Both the position numbers and the translations under genes were made by a program. From positions 5,084,001 to 5,148,000 of the forward strand of contig NC_018708.1 of assembly GCF_000302535.1 (NCBI RefSeq): DNA of 64,000 nucleotides. Reading direction: 5' to 3'. Each line of letters opens with the position of its first letter. Position 1 is the stretch's first letter. Shown piece by piece: positions 51,053 through 63,938 of the stretch. Under the pieces are notes generated by a model. It saw only the letters and a program-made list of their open reading frames with translations, had not been told where the DNA came from and did not search any database. Origin of the DNA: Acidovorax sp. KKS102. GTDB taxonomy: Bacteria > Pseudomonadota > Gammaproteobacteria > Burkholderiales > Burkholderiaceae_C.

Positions 51053-52414
51053 ATGAGCTTCGTCAACATCGAAAAACCCGCCGCTGGTGCCGAAGGCCCC
51101 CGCATGGACGCCGAGTGGCTGGACGCGCACTGGATGCCCTACACGGCCAACCGCCAGTTCAAGGCCAACCCGCGCATGATCGTGGAGGGCAGCGGCGCCT
51201 ACTACACCGACTCCGAAGGCCGCAAGATTTTTGACGGCCTCTCGGGCCTGTGGTGCGCGGGCCTGGGCCATGGCCGCCGCGAGATCGCCGAGGCCATTGG
51301 CAAGCAGGCCATGAAGCTCGATTACGCGCCCGCCTTCCAGTTTGGCCACCCGCTGTCGTTCGAGCTGGCCAACCGCGTCAAAGAGCTGACACCCGCAGGG
51401 CTGGACTATGTGTTCTTCACCGGCTCGGGCTCCGAGTCGGCCGACACATCGCTGAAGATGGCCCGCGCCTACTGGCGCGCCAAGGGCCAGGGCACCAAGA
51501 CGCGCCTGATCGGTCGCGAAAAGGGCTACCACGGCGTGAACTTTGGCGGCATCTCGGTGGGCGGCATCGTGGCCAACCGCAAGCTGTTTGGCCAGGGCGT
51601 GGAGGCCGACCACCTGCCCCACACCCAGCCACCCGCAGGCTCGTTCCACAAGGGCATGCCGCCCACGGGCAAGGAGCTGGCCGACCGCCTGCTGGAAGTG
51701 ATTGCGCTGCACGATGCATCGAACATCGCCGCCGTCATCGTCGAGCCCTTCTCCGGCTCGGCCGGTGTGGTGATCCCGCCCGTGGGCTACCTGCAGCGCC
51801 TGCGCGAGATCTGCACACAAAACAACATCTTGCTGATTTTTGACGAGGTGATCAGCGGTTTTGGCCGCAGCGGCGCCTGGACGGGTGCTGAAGCCTTTGG
51901 CGTGACGCCCGACATCCTGAACTTTGCCAAGCAGGTCACCAACGGCGCGCAGCCGCTGGGCGGCGTGGTGGCCACCAAAGAGATCTACGACACGTTCATG
52001 GCGGCAGGCGGGCCGGAGTACATGCTCGAATTCCCGCACGGCTACACCTACTCGGCCCACCCGGTGGCCTGCGCAGCGGGCATTGCGGCTCTCGACATCC
52101 TGCAAAAGGAAGACATGATCGGCCGCGTCAAGGCGCTGGCCCCGTACTTTGAGAACGCGGTGCACAGCCTCAAGGGCGCCAAGCACGTGGCCGACATACG
52201 CAACTTTGGCCTGGCTGCCGGCTTCACCATTGCTGCCGTGCCCGGCGAGCCCGCCAAGCGCCCGTATGAAATTGCGATGAACTGCTGGAAGAAGGGCTTT
52301 TACGTACGGTACGGTGGCGACACCATCCAGCTGGCACCGCCCTTCATCAGCACCCAGGCCGAAATCGACCGCCTGATCAGCGCCCTGGGCGACGCGCTGC
52401 ACGAAACAGCGTAA
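51053..52414 (+). CDS. omega-amino acid:pyruvate aminotransferase (beta-alanine type)
   Basis: A 453-residue class III PLP aminotransferase. The substrate motif DAHWMPYTANRQFKANPRMI at the start is typical of omega-amino acid:pyruvate aminotransferases (BauA). The PLP site has FTGSGSESADTSLKMARAY, then FDEVISGFGRSGAWTGAEAFGVTPD and Lys293 (FAKQVTNG). It would convert beta-alanine with pyruvate into malonate semialdehyde and alanine. mmsA two genes downstream supplies the next step. The start is 129 bp from the LysR gene. Confidence 0.92.
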   Translation: MSFVNIEKPAAGAEGPRMDAEWLDAHWMPYTANRQFKANPRMIVEGSGAYYTDSEGRKIFDGLSGLWCAGLGHGRREIAEAIGKQAMKLDYAPAFQFGHPLSFELANRVKELTPAGLDYVFFTGSGSESADTSLKMARAYWRAKGQGTKTRLIGREKGYHGVNFGGISVGGIVANRKLFGQGVEADHLPHTQPPAGSFHKGMPPTGKELADRLLEVIALHDASNIAAVIVEPFSGSAGVVIPPVGYLQRLREICTQNNILLIFDEVISGFGRSGAWTGAEAFGVTPDILNFAKQVTNGAQPLGGVVATKEIYDTFMAAGGPEYMLEFPHGYTYSAHPVACAAGIAALDILQKEDMIGRVKALAPYFENAVHSLKGAKHVADIRNFGLAAGFTIAAVPGEPAKRPYEIAMNCWKKGFYVRYGGDTIQLAPPFISTQAEIDRLISALGDALHETA

Positions 52415-52435
52415 GCCGACAGTCGCGGCCAAGCC

Positions 52436-53065
52436 ATGCGCATCTCTATCCTCACCTTCGACGCCTTCAACGACCTCGACTCGCTCGTGGCGTTTGGCAT
52501 GCTCAGCCGCATCGCGCTGCTGGGCGACGCGGACTGGCAGGTGCGCATTGCGAGCCCCACGCCGCGCGTCACGTCCATGAACGGGCTCACCATCGACGCA
52601 CATGAAGACCTGAGCCAGTTGGCCCAGGCCGATGCGGTGCTGGTGGGCAGCGGCATGAAGACGCGCGAGGTGGCGAACACCCCGGCGCTGATGGAGCAGC
52701 TGCGTGCGCTGAACCCTGACTGCCAATTGCTGGCGGCGCAGTGCTCGGGCACCTTTTTGCTCAGCCGCCTGGGCCTGCTCCGCGGCACGCCCGCGTGCAC
52801 GGACCTGACCAGCAAACCCTGGGTGGTGGAGTCGGGCGTGGACGTGGTGCCGCGCGCCTTCACCGCCCGTGGCAATGTGGCCACGGCGGGTGGGTGCCTG
52901 GCGTCGCAGTACCTGGTGGCGTGGCTGCTGGCACGCCTCAAGGGGCTGGACGCCGCGCGCGAGGTGCTGCACTACTTTGCCCCGGTGGGCGAAAAACAGG
53001 AATACATCGACCGCGCGCTGGCGCATGTGCTGCCGGTCTTGGAGCTCCAGGCCGCGGCAGCCTAG
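52436..53065 (+). CDS. DJ-1/PfpI family protein
   Basis: A 209-residue protein of the DJ-1/PfpI (class I glutamine-amidotransferase-like) superfamily. The nucleophile elbow is AAQCSGTFLLS with Cys near residue 102. The early acidic residue position is in LTFDAFNDLDSLVAF. ThiJ-type proteins include glyoxalases, isonitrile hydratases and chaperones; the DxxDxxxxFG-like beginning recalls isonitrile-hydratase-like or AraC-fused forms without the AraC part. It sits between aminotransferase and mmsA genes, so it may deal with reactive aldehydes. Function uncertain. Confidence 0.85.
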   Translation: MRISILTFDAFNDLDSLVAFGMLSRIALLGDADWQVRIASPTPRVTSMNGLTIDAHEDLSQLAQADAVLVGSGMKTREVANTPALMEQLRALNPDCQLLAAQCSGTFLLSRLGLLRGTPACTDLTSKPWVVESGVDVVPRAFTARGNVATAGGCLASQYLVAWLLARLKGLDAAREVLHYFAPVGEKQEYIDRALAHVLPVLELQAAAA

Positions 53066-53131
53066 TTACTATTAATTTGATAGCTTGTGGCGCATATCGC
53101 ACTAGCGCTTCCGGCACTTTTTACCTGAAAT
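53066..53131 (+). repeat. dispersed intergenic repeat, copy 6
   Basis: TTACTATTAATTTGATAGCTTG followed by CGCACTAGCGCTTCCGGC and a CTTTTTACCTGAAA end matches the family. It fills the gap between the DJ-1 gene and mmsA and leaves no room for a strong RBS before mmsA. Confidence 0.7.
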
Positions 53132-53135
53132 CATC

Positions 53136-54653
<1,518 letters not shown>

Positions 54654-54682
54654 AGCATCCGTCAGCGTTCAATTTTCAACGA

Positions 54683-54708
54683 CAAAGGCCCCACGCGGGG
54701 CCTTTTTT
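54683..54708 (+). terminator. rho-independent terminator after mmsA
   Basis: AGGCCCC-ACGC-GGGGCCT is a perfect 7-bp stem with a 4-base loop and a following T6 tract, starting about 30 bp after the mmsA stop. Confidence 0.92.
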
Positions 54709-55061
54709 CGTTCCATGCCTCGACATAGCGTTTGAAGACAAGGCACCCCAATGATCACGGCTGGCGCGGCATGCAGCCTTTTGACGCCAAAAGAGCCCAT
54801 GAAGCAACCCGTTTCGGACAACTGAGGTCTTGCCCCTCAAAAAGCAAAACACCTCATAGCTTTTGTGCATGGATATGGGGGTCTCAAAACCCTGTCCACA
54901 CGACACAATGAATGGGCAAACAGCCCGCAGGTAAGCAGATTCGCTTACTAGGGTTTTTACGCACATCCCCCTACAATCGCAGACCCTTACAAAGCTGACA
55001 GCCTGCTGCAGACCCGCTGGAGTACGGTTTTGGCCCCTCACCCCTGAGTTGGAGACACTGA
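54709..55061. other. 353-bp upstream region of maeB
   Basis: No gene is supported. The stretch 54830-54970 is AT-richer than its surroundings, which suits a promoter region for maeB. I cannot place a convincing -35/-10 pair. The GTTGGAGA RBS precedes 55062. Confidence 0.5.
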
Positions 55062-57407
<2,346 letters not shown>

Positions 57408-57456
57408 GCCAATATCCGGTAGCAAGCGCTAACTTAAAACCCTTGCAAAGCCCTTC

Positions 57457-57493
57457 AGCGTCTGCCCAATCTTTGTGCAGACGCTTGCTTTTT
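57457..57493 (+). terminator. rho-independent terminator after maeB
   Basis: AGCGTCTGC and GCAGACGCT form a 9-bp perfect stem with an 11-base loop, followed by TGCTTTTT. It lies 50 bp past the maeB stop. Confidence 0.85.
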
Positions 57494-57561
57494 GGGGACC
57501 GTTGAGCGACACTAACGGCTCGAAATTTCGGGTTAACCCGTAGTTTCTGAAAGGTTCGTTG

Positions 57562-57969
57562 ATGCTGAAGGCTGTAGCCACCCGGGCGCGCAAGGCAGGG
57601 TTATTGTGTGTTTTGGGTGTTGCTTTCGTGCTGTCTCCGGTTGCGGGACATGCCCGGAAATCCCCGTCCGAAAGCGGGTCCACCACCCCCATCGCACTGG
57701 CCGAGTTGCCGCCCCAAGGGCGGACAACGTATGCGCTGATCCGTGAGGGCGGGCCCTTTCCGTACGACAAGGACGGATCGGTTTTTGGCAATCGCGAGCG
57801 GCTGTTACCCGCCCAAAAGCGGGGCTACTACCGTGAATACACCGTCAGAACACCAGGATCGCGCGACCGGGGAGCCCGGCGCATCGTGTGTGGCGGCAAG
57901 CCCCGGACACCGGACGCCTGCTACTACACCAGCGACCACTACGCCAGTTTTCGCGAGATCGTCGAGTAA
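57562..57969 (+). CDS. secreted barnase-like guanyl ribonuclease
   Basis: A 135-residue protein with a signal peptide (about 1-32, LLCVLGVAFVLSPVAGHA). The mature part fits the microbial RNase (barnase/Sa/T1) family: FGNRERLLP at 75-83, YYREYTV with catalytic Glu92, GARRIVCGG with Arg106/107, and TSDHYASF with catalytic His126. Two Cys (110 and 120) could form a disulfide. It should cut RNA at G outside the cytoplasm. The barstar-type inhibitor is encoded 137 bp downstream. A TTG one codon earlier is an alternative start. Confidence 0.88.
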   Translation: MLKAVATRARKAGLLCVLGVAFVLSPVAGHARKSPSESGSTTPIALAELPPQGRTTYALIREGGPFPYDKDGSVFGNRERLLPAQKRGYYREYTVRTPGSRDRGARRIVCGGKPRTPDACYYTSDHYASFREIVE

Positions 57970-58106
57970 CCCCCTGCGGTGTGCGCCAGCCAGCCCATCC
58001 CTGAAAACGTACGCCGCGCCCCATTGAATTCCCCATTCACAGGCCGCATCCTGCAGCCTGTGAGATGCCAGAAGTTTGTGGACTTTATAAAGAAAGAGTA
58101 GCGGAG

Positions 58107-58532
58107 ATGCAGACGCCACTTCGTAAAGACCTGGAAACGCCACTGCGTGGCGTGCGCACCAACATCGTGCAGTCCATTCGCGCCTTCCGCGTGCAGGACC
58201 TGCAGGATGCAGCCACCTCCATGGGTCACCATTTCTTGTACGCCAATCTGGCCCACGCGCAGTCCAAGCAGGATGTGCTAGACCTGATTGCCGCCCAATT
58301 CACGTTCCCATCGCACTTCGGCAAGAACTTCGATGCGTTGTACGACTGCATGACAGACCCTTTGCACAAATCGGGCCCGCAGCCTGGTTTCATTGTGGTG
58401 CTGGAGCAGATTCCGGCCACGGGCAAGTTCGACAAGGAAGCGCGCGAGCAGCTGCTCGACATCTTCCGTGACGCGGCCGACTACTGGGGCGATCGCAAGA
58501 TCCCCTTCCGGTGTTTCTATTCTTTTCTGTAG
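58107..58532 (+). CDS. barstar-family ribonuclease inhibitor
   Basis: A 141-residue cytoplasmic protein with the barstar fold. The inhibitory helix region reads FPSHFGKNFDALYDCMTD (about 73-90), matching YYGENLDALWDCLT of barstar, including the Asp that plugs the RNase active site. It is longer than barstar by about 45 N-terminal residues. An alternative ATG at 58065 would add 14 residues. It lies downstream of the secreted RNase gene and protects the cell from it before export. An 11-bp hairpin starts in its stop codon. Confidence 0.88.
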   Translation: MQTPLRKDLETPLRGVRTNIVQSIRAFRVQDLQDAATSMGHHFLYANLAHAQSKQDVLDLIAAQFTFPSHFGKNFDALYDCMTDPLHKSGPQPGFIVVLEQIPATGKFDKEAREQLLDIFRDAADYWGDRKIPFRCFYSFL

Positions 58533-58566
58533 CCCGTTCTGCATCCACCAGCCAAGCAGAACGGGC
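58532..58566 (+). terminator. 11-bp hairpin at the barstar stop codon
   Basis: GCCCGTTCTGC and GCAGAACGGGC form a perfect stem with a 13-base loop beginning in the stop codon. There is no T tract after it, so it may be a rho-assisted terminator or protect the 3' end of the mRNA. The remaining 58567-58996 holds no supported gene, only the two repeats listed. Confidence 0.5.
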
Positions 58567-58728
58567 GAACGAGGCTAGCGACACCCAGGCCGTCGAAGGC
58601 ATCGAGATCAACGGCGAACCCGCTGAAAAGATGCCCACAGACAAACTTGTGGACGTATCGCCCATGGCGCTGCGCATGAGCAGCCCTTTCAACGCCGGGT
58701 ACTGGCTCAGCGCCGCATAACTCGGTAC

Positions 58729-58820
58729 ATCCCCCTGAGCGGCTACGCCGCTTCCCCCTTCTCTCGGCTTCGCCGGGAAGGGGGACGACACCAGCGCGGC
58801 GGGGCGGCCCTTGCGCGGTG
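58729..58820 (+). repeat. GC-rich repeat, copy A (left of ksgA)
   Basis: It begins ATCCCCCTGAGCGGC, then CTTCCCCCTTCTCTC, a variable loop, GGGAAGGGGGACG, and ends GCGGGGCGGCCCTTGCGCGG. A copy in opposite orientation is at 59858. The internal CCCCCTTCTCTC...GGGAAGGGGG can pair as a hairpin. Confidence 0.75.
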
Positions 58821-58949
58821 TCTCTCGCATGGTATCTCTCCCATCGTCAAGGGCAGAATTGAATCAAGCGCCTGCCACACCCAAGGCAGGCCTTTTTTTC
58901 CTGCCATTGATGCGAATGATGTGGGTGCACTGCACCCCATTTTTTTGCC

Positions 58950-59003
58950 CCCATAGACCGCTAGCACCCATCCAGTAAGCGCTGCGAGCTATCAATTCAA
59001 GAG
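58950..59003 (-). repeat. dispersed intergenic repeat, copy 7, overlapping the ksgA stop
   Basis: On the minus strand TTGAATTGATAGCTCGCAGCGCTTAC followed by GTGCTAGCGGTC matches the family. The ksgA stop codon TGA is part of the copy. Confidence 0.6.
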
Positions 59004-59776
59004 CAATTCTGCGCCAGCGCCACGTACTCAGCCACAGGCACTTCCTCGGCGCGGCGCTGGGTGTCGAATTCGCCAGCAAACTGGCGGGCTTCGAGCCAGC
59101 GGCCCAGCGTGTGGCGCAAGAGCTTGCGGCGCTGGCTGAAAGCCACCTGGACCAATTCTTCCAGCACCGGAATCGATAGCGGTGCCGGCTCGGCATACGG
59201 CACCATGCGCACGACGGCGCTGTCCACGCGGGGCGGGGGGTCGAAGCTCTCGGGCGGCACGAACAGCACGTTTTCCATGGCGTAGCGCCACTGCAGCATG
59301 ACCGACAGGCGCCCGTAGTCGCCAGTGGCGGGGCTGGCCACCATGCGGTCGATCACTTCCTTTTGCAGCATGAAGTGCTGGTCTTCGATGACCTGCACAT
59401 GGTCCAGCAGGTGGAAAAGGATGGGGGTGGAGATGTTGTAGGGCAAGTTGCCCACCACGCGCAGCCGCAATCCCGGCTGCCCGGCCTTGTCGCGCAGAGT
59501 CTGCGCGAGCGCCGTGAAGTCCACCTTCAGCACGTCGGACTCGATCACATCGAGCTGCCCATGCAGGCGCAGGCGCAGGGCCAGGTCGCGGTCCAGTTCG
59601 ATGACGGTAAGGCGCCCCAGTCGCTCCACCAGGGGCTGCGTCAGCGCGGCCAGGCCAGGCCCGATCTCGACCATGGGCTGGCCGGGCAGCGGCGCAATGG
59701 CCTGCACGATGCCGTCGATGATGCCCTGGTCGGACAGGAAATGTTGTCCGAAGCGCTTGCGGGGAATGTGTTTCAT
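58997..59776 (-). CDS. ksgA: 16S rRNA dimethyladenosine transferase KsgA/RsmA
   Basis: A 259-residue SAM-dependent enzyme that dimethylates the two adjacent adenosines near the 3' end of 16S rRNA (1518/1519 in E. coli), a late step of 30S maturation. It has [10 protein letters not shown] at the start, SAM motif [17 protein letters not shown], and the catalytic NLPYN ([12 protein letters not shown]). The start at 59776 gives the standard [14 protein letters not shown]. surA is upstream on the same strand, as usual (surA-pdxA-ksgA in E. coli), but here the gap holds a repeat. Inverted repeats flank the gene. Confidence 0.96.
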   Translation of the reverse strand: MKHIPRKRFGQHFLSDQGIIDGIVQAIAPLPGQPMVEIGPGLAALTQPLVERLGRLTVIELDRDLALRLRLHGQLDVIESDVLKVDFTALAQTLRDKAGQPGLRLRVVGNLPYNISTPILFHLLDHVQVIEDQHFMLQKEVIDRMVASPATGDYGRLSVMLQWRYAMENVLFVPPESFDPPPRVDSAVVRMVPYAEPAPLSIPVLEELVQVAFSQRRKLLRHTLGRWLEARQFAGEFDTQRRAEEVPVAEYVALAQNCS

Positions 59777-59857
59777 GCCATTGGCTCGCTGATGTCTTCG
59801 ATATGCCGAGCCACGGCATGCGAGATATGCAAGGGGCGCGATCCAGACCAGCGGCCG

Positions 59858-59955
59858 CCGCGCAAGGGCCGCCCCGCCGCGCTGGCGGCGTCCCCCTTCC
59901 CGAATCGCGCAGCGATTTGAGAGAAGGGGGAAGGCGCGCAGCGCCTCAGGGGGAT
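59858..59955 (-). repeat. GC-rich repeat, copy B (right of ksgA, inverted)
   Basis: Read on the minus strand it has ATCCCCCTGAGGCGC, CTTCCCCCTTCTCTC, a variable loop, GGGAAGGGGGACG and GCGGGGCGGCCCTTGCGCGG, nearly the same as copy A. It lies between ksgA and surA, ending 11 bp before the surA stop. Confidence 0.75.
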
Positions 59956-59966
59956 GCACTTATTCA

Positions 59967-61400
59967 TCACTGGGGTGGCTCGCGGTACTCGACATACGCG
60001 CGCCCGCGCAGCTCTTGCGCCCAGGTGGCATAGGCCTCGTCGAGTTTCTTCTCGCGCACCACGTTGCGTGCCATGTCGCGCTGCTCGCGCTGGGTGAGCT
60101 TGGCCTCGCGGCGCTCCAGCAGCTGGATCAGGTGCACGCCAAAACGCGAGACCACAGGTTCGCTGATGTCGCCAGGCTTGAGGGCGTCCAACGCCTGCTC
60201 GAACTCGGGCACATACCGGCCGGGGTTGGCCCAGCCCAGATCACCACCCTCCTTGGAACTGCCGTCCTGTGAATGCTCGCGCGCCAGTGTTGCAAAGTCG
60301 GCCTGCCCCGCCAGCACGCGGCGACGGTAGTCGGCCAAGCGCGCGGCGGCAGCGGCTTCGGACAACTGGGGGCCCGTGCGCAGCAGGATATGGCGCGCAT
60401 GGTTTTGCACCACCGTGGTCGGCATACCCGCCGTCACACGTTCCACCACCTTGAGCACGTGAAAACCCGCTGGCGAGCGCACCGGGCCCACGATGGAGCC
60501 CACCGGCAGGCCGAGGGTGGAGTTCACGAACAGTTCCGGATAACGGTCTGCAGGCCGCAGGCCCAGTAACCCACCAGCCCGCTGGCCTTCGGGCGCATCG
60601 GAGAACTCGCGGGCCACCGCCGCAAAGTCTTCGCCCGCGCGCACCTTGTCGGCCGCGCGCTGTGCGCGTGCCTGCCGTTCGGCCACCTGCGCGGGGGTGG
60701 CGTTTTCAGGCACCACCACCAGCACATGGCCGAGGTTGATCTCCATGGCAGCGACGTCCGTGCCCTTTTGCTCTTCGCGCAGGAACTGGTCCACATCCAG
60801 GTCGCTGACCTTCACGCGTGCTTCGACTTCGCGTTCGCGCAGGCGCTGCTGCAGCAGCTGGTTGCGCAACTCTTCGCGAAACCGGTCCTTGCTCATGCCG
60901 TCGCGGGCCAGGCGCGCATACAGCTCGTCCACCGTCATGTCGTTCTGACGGGCCACGCCCTGCTCGGCCTGCGACACGGCGTAGTCATCGACCTTGATGC
61001 CCGATTCACGCGCCTGCTGCAGCTGCACCTTTTCCAGAATGATGCGTTCAAGGACTTCGCGTGCCAGCGCATCGCGCGGTGGCATGGCACCGCCCTGCTT
61101 GGCGATCTGCGCCTCGGCACGTGCCAGGCGCGAGCGCACCTCGTAGTTGGTCACGGGCTCGGAGTTGACCACCGCCACGATGAAATCGGCCGAGCGCGGA
61201 GCCGTGCTGGCCGAAGGCGCAGGCAAGGTGATGGAGGGCACGGCCGCAGGGCGCGCGGTCAGCGACGACGGCGAGGAGGACAACCCGGTCTTGCCCGAAG
61301 ACGAGGCCCCCGAAGGACGCAGGCCCTGGGCCGCAGCGCCTTGCGCCACGAGGGATGCCAACGCGGCCGTCAAGGCCAGTGCGAGTACACGGTGATTCAT
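59967..61400 (-). CDS. surA: periplasmic chaperone / peptidyl-prolyl isomerase SurA
   Basis: A 477-residue chaperone that brings outer-membrane proteins, LptD included, to the BAM complex. It has a signal peptide (about 1-24), then an unusual Ser/Ala/Pro-rich stretch (about 25-70), the N-terminal chaperone domain (SADFIVAVVNSEPVTNYEVRSRL). Two parvulin domains follow (NLGHVLVVVPENAT..., and NHARHILLRTG...), then a C-terminal helix (KLDEAYATWAQELR). It lies 3 bp downstream of lptD, so the client and its chaperone share an operon. Confidence 0.95.
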   Translation of the reverse strand: MNHRVLALALTAALASLVAQGAAAQGLRPSGASSSGKTGLSSSPSSLTARPAAVPSITLPAPSASTAPRSADFIVAVVNSEPVTNYEVRSRLARAEAQIAKQGGAMPPRDALAREVLERIILEKVQLQQARESGIKVDDYAVSQAEQGVARQNDMTVDELYARLARDGMSKDRFREELRNQLLQQRLREREVEARVKVSDLDVDQFLREEQKGTDVAAMEINLGHVLVVVPENATPAQVAERQARAQRAADKVRAGEDFAAVAREFSDAPEGQRAGGLLGLRPADRYPELFVNSTLGLPVGSIVGPVRSPAGFHVLKVVERVTAGMPTTVVQNHARHILLRTGPQLSEAAAAARLADYRRRVLAGQADFATLAREHSQDGSSKEGGDLGWANPGRYVPEFEQALDALKPGDISEPVVSRFGVHLIQLLERREAKLTQREQRDMARNVVREKKLDEAYATWAQELRGRAYVEYREPPQ

Positions 61401-61403
61401 GGT

Positions 61404-63938
61404 CTAGTCGTAGTTGCTGAAGCGGCTGGGCGTGGAGACCTGCTCGCGCAGGTTCTGGTAACGCGGCACATTTTGCTTGAAGGAGTCGAGCGGGCTGGAA
61501 CCCAGGCTCAGGCGGGAGAAGCCCACGAATTCGATCTGGAACAGCAGGCGCGTGTTGGAGCTGGTCACGCTGCTTTGCAGGCGCTCCAGCACCACGCGGC
61601 CGATCCAGCAGCAGCTGTCGTACTCGAAGCCCACCACGGTGTCCACCAGCTTGCGGTCCTTCATGCTGTAGTTCAATCGGCCCACGCTGTACCAGCGCCC
61701 GCCGCCCTGGCCACGGCCGGGGCCCAGGTCTTTGCCCTTGTCGCCCCACAGGTCGTTCAGCGGCCACTGCCAGCCGATGTCGATCTGCTCGCTGGTGCCA
61801 CGCTGCAGGCGGTAGGCCGCGCTCACGGTGCGGTAGTTGCTGGGGCTGTAGCGCGCGCCGATGGTGGAGCGGATGGACTGCCCGGTCTTGGGGTTGTACT
61901 GCACGGTGGAGTCAAAGCCCCACTGGGGTGTCCAGTTGATGCCCGCGCCCAGCAGCAGGTCCGACAGGCGCTCGCTCACCGGCGTGCCGCCTGGCAAGGT
62001 CACCTTCTGGTCCGAGAACCGCACCCGCTGCGCAATGCCGAAGCGCGCGGCCTGGGCACCGGTGTCGGGGTCCAGCATGCGGGTGGTCACGCCCAGGGTC
62101 AGCAGGTTGTTGTCGGCCAGCCGGTCGTTGCCGCCAAACGCGTTCTCGGTGTAGATGGTTGCAAAGTTGAAGTCATTGGCCGCCGTGTCGTACACCGGCA
62201 GCATGCTCTGGTCGCGGTAGGGCGTGTAGGTGTAGAACGCCCGGGGCTCCAGCGTCTGCAGGAAGGCCCGGCCGAAGTAAGCGGTGTCGCGCTCGAACAC
62301 CAGGCCGCTGTCCAGGCTGAAGGTGGGCAGTGTGCGGCTGGCCGAGCGCTGGCCGTTGGAGAGGGCCGAATCAAACTGGTACTGCGTGGCATGCAGCTGC
62401 AGGCGCGGGGTGATGAAGCCGCCCGGCGACAGGAAGGGGCGGCTGATCTGCGCCATGGCGTAGCTGCGGTCGGCGTTGGGCTGGCCGGTGAGCGCGCGGG
62501 CTGCTTCGAAGCGCGTGGTGTCCAGCTCGACGCTGGCGTCGAATCCGCCGCCCAGCTGCGAGGGGTTGTAGCGCCATTGCACCTGCGGCATGCGGTCATA
62601 CGGCGGCACGATGGGCGAGGTGACATCCTGCAGCGTCTGCCATTTGAGGGTGCGCACCGTGGCCGACATGTCGTTGCGGCCCCAGGACAGGATGGCATCG
62701 TTGGGCAACAGGCGCTGGCGCAGCTGCTCGGTGGCGCGGCTGAAGTCGCGCCAGTAGTTATCGTCGCTGACCCGGTTGAGGTTGAGGTTCAGCCCCAGCC
62801 CGCCAATGGCCGTATCGAACGCGCCCTCGTGCTTGCCGCTGAAGCTCCAGCGCACCCGGTCGCGCAGGCGGTCGGTGGGCATCACATCGGCGCTGATCTG
62901 ACCCTTGTAGGTCGGCTCCAGGTAGCGGAACTCGCCGCCCACATTGGCCCCCCGCTTGGTCATGAGCGCCGCGCGCAAGGTGGCATCGCGGTTGGGGGCG
63001 ATGTTCCAGTAGTACGGCTGCATGTAGGTCACGCCGTCCCGGCTGTCGAGCCCGATGGTAGGCGGCAGCAGGCCGGACTTGCGCTTTTCCGACAGCGGGA
63101 AGGTGATGTACGGAATGGGCAGCACCGAGATGCCCTTGAACTCCAGCACCGCGTCTTCGGCCGTGCCGACCTCTTCCTCGTTGTCGATGCGGATGGTGGC
63201 GGCGCGCAGCACCCAGTCGGGCTGCCAGCTTTCTTCGTTGCCACGCTCGCAAGTGGTGTAGGTGCCGTTGTGCACCACGGCGCGGTAGCGGTCCACAAAG
63301 TCCACCCGCGTCGCATCTCCGTGCGCCTGCGTGGCCAGAAAGCGGTAGCGCGCATCGCTGAAGAAGCCCTCGAAGGCCTCCACCCGCAGCTCCAGCGCCG
63401 TGCCTTCGTAGACGTTGCCTGCGCGGTTGATGCGCACCTTGCCGTTGGCCTTGGCCAGGTCCTCGGGCACGTTGTAGTCCAGCCGGTCCGCGCGGATGAC
63501 CGTGTCGCCCCGGCGCAACTCGGCGTTGCCTTCAATCAGCGCATTCAGGTCCGTCTGGCCGCTGATGTGATCGCCCTTCACAAACACGGGCAATTGCGAG
63601 CGCACGGCGTCGGGAATCTTTTCCTGCAGCAGCGGGGAGGACCGCAGCGCCGGAGGCGCATCCCAGGCGCTGGGCGCGGCGGCGTCCTGGGCCAGGGCCG
63701 CCAGCGGCAGGCCACACCAGGCCAGCGCAACGCCCACAGCCAGTACGCGGGGCACGGGGGGCCGCAGCCGTGCAGACTTCGCCGTGGCGGGCCGGGCGCG
63801 AAGGGAGGTGAGGTTCTGCACGGTGGGTGGCTGGCAGCGTGGCACGTGGGGTGATGGGGCGGTAGCGGACAAAGGGACCGGCCCTGGCCCACGCGCACGG
63901 CGCCAGCCACGACCGGTTTGTAAAATCGGATTATCCAT
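61404..63938 (-). CDS. lptD: LPS-assembly outer-membrane protein LptD
   Basis: An 844-residue protein from ATG 63938. It inserts LPS into the outer leaflet with LptE. The signal-like helix is at about 62-82 (VLAVGVALAWCGLPLAALAQ), so a later start such as GTG 63821 is quite possible. The periplasmic OstA-type domain (residues ~110-240) contains RRGDTVIRADRLDYNVPEDLAKANGKVRI. A long beta-barrel follows with the YDSCCW pair of Cys near the C-terminus used in disulfide maturation. Length fits the family. surA follows after 3 bp. Confidence 0.95.
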   Translation of the reverse strand: MDNPILQTGRGWRRARGPGPVPLSATAPSPHVPRCQPPTVQNLTSLRARPATAKSARLRPPVPRVLAVGVALAWCGLPLAALAQDAAAPSAWDAPPALRSSPLLQEKIPDAVRSQLPVFVKGDHISGQTDLNALIEGNAELRRGDTVIRADRLDYNVPEDLAKANGKVRINRAGNVYEGTALELRVEAFEGFFSDARYRFLATQAHGDATRVDFVDRYRAVVHNGTYTTCERGNEESWQPDWVLRAATIRIDNEEEVGTAEDAVLEFKGISVLPIPYITFPLSEKRKSGLLPPTIGLDSRDGVTYMQPYYWNIAPNRDATLRAALMTKRGANVGGEFRYLEPTYKGQISADVMPTDRLRDRVRWSFSGKHEGAFDTAIGGLGLNLNLNRVSDDNYWRDFSRATEQLRQRLLPNDAILSWGRNDMSATVRTLKWQTLQDVTSPIVPPYDRMPQVQWRYNPSQLGGGFDASVELDTTRFEAARALTGQPNADRSYAMAQISRPFLSPGGFITPRLQLHATQYQFDSALSNGQRSASRTLPTFSLDSGLVFERDTAYFGRAFLQTLEPRAFYTYTPYRDQSMLPVYDTAANDFNFATIYTENAFGGNDRLADNNLLTLGVTTRMLDPDTGAQAARFGIAQRVRFSDQKVTLPGGTPVSERLSDLLLGAGINWTPQWGFDSTVQYNPKTGQSIRSTIGARYSPSNYRTVSAAYRLQRGTSEQIDIGWQWPLNDLWGDKGKDLGPGRGQGGGRWYSVGRLNYSMKDRKLVDTVVGFEYDSCCWIGRVVLERLQSSVTSSNTRLLFQIEFVGFSRLSLGSSPLDSFKQNVPRYQNLREQVSTPSRFSNYD

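Noticed and set aside
58511..58720. A 69-residue plus-strand frame after barstar
   Set aside because: It overlaps the end of barstar and the hairpin, has no clear RBS and no recognisable family.
60726..63854. A 1042-codon open frame on the plus strand
   Set aside because: It is antisense to surA and lptD, both with clear domains, and its translation is the biased His/Gln/Ala/Val-rich type produced opposite high-GC genes.
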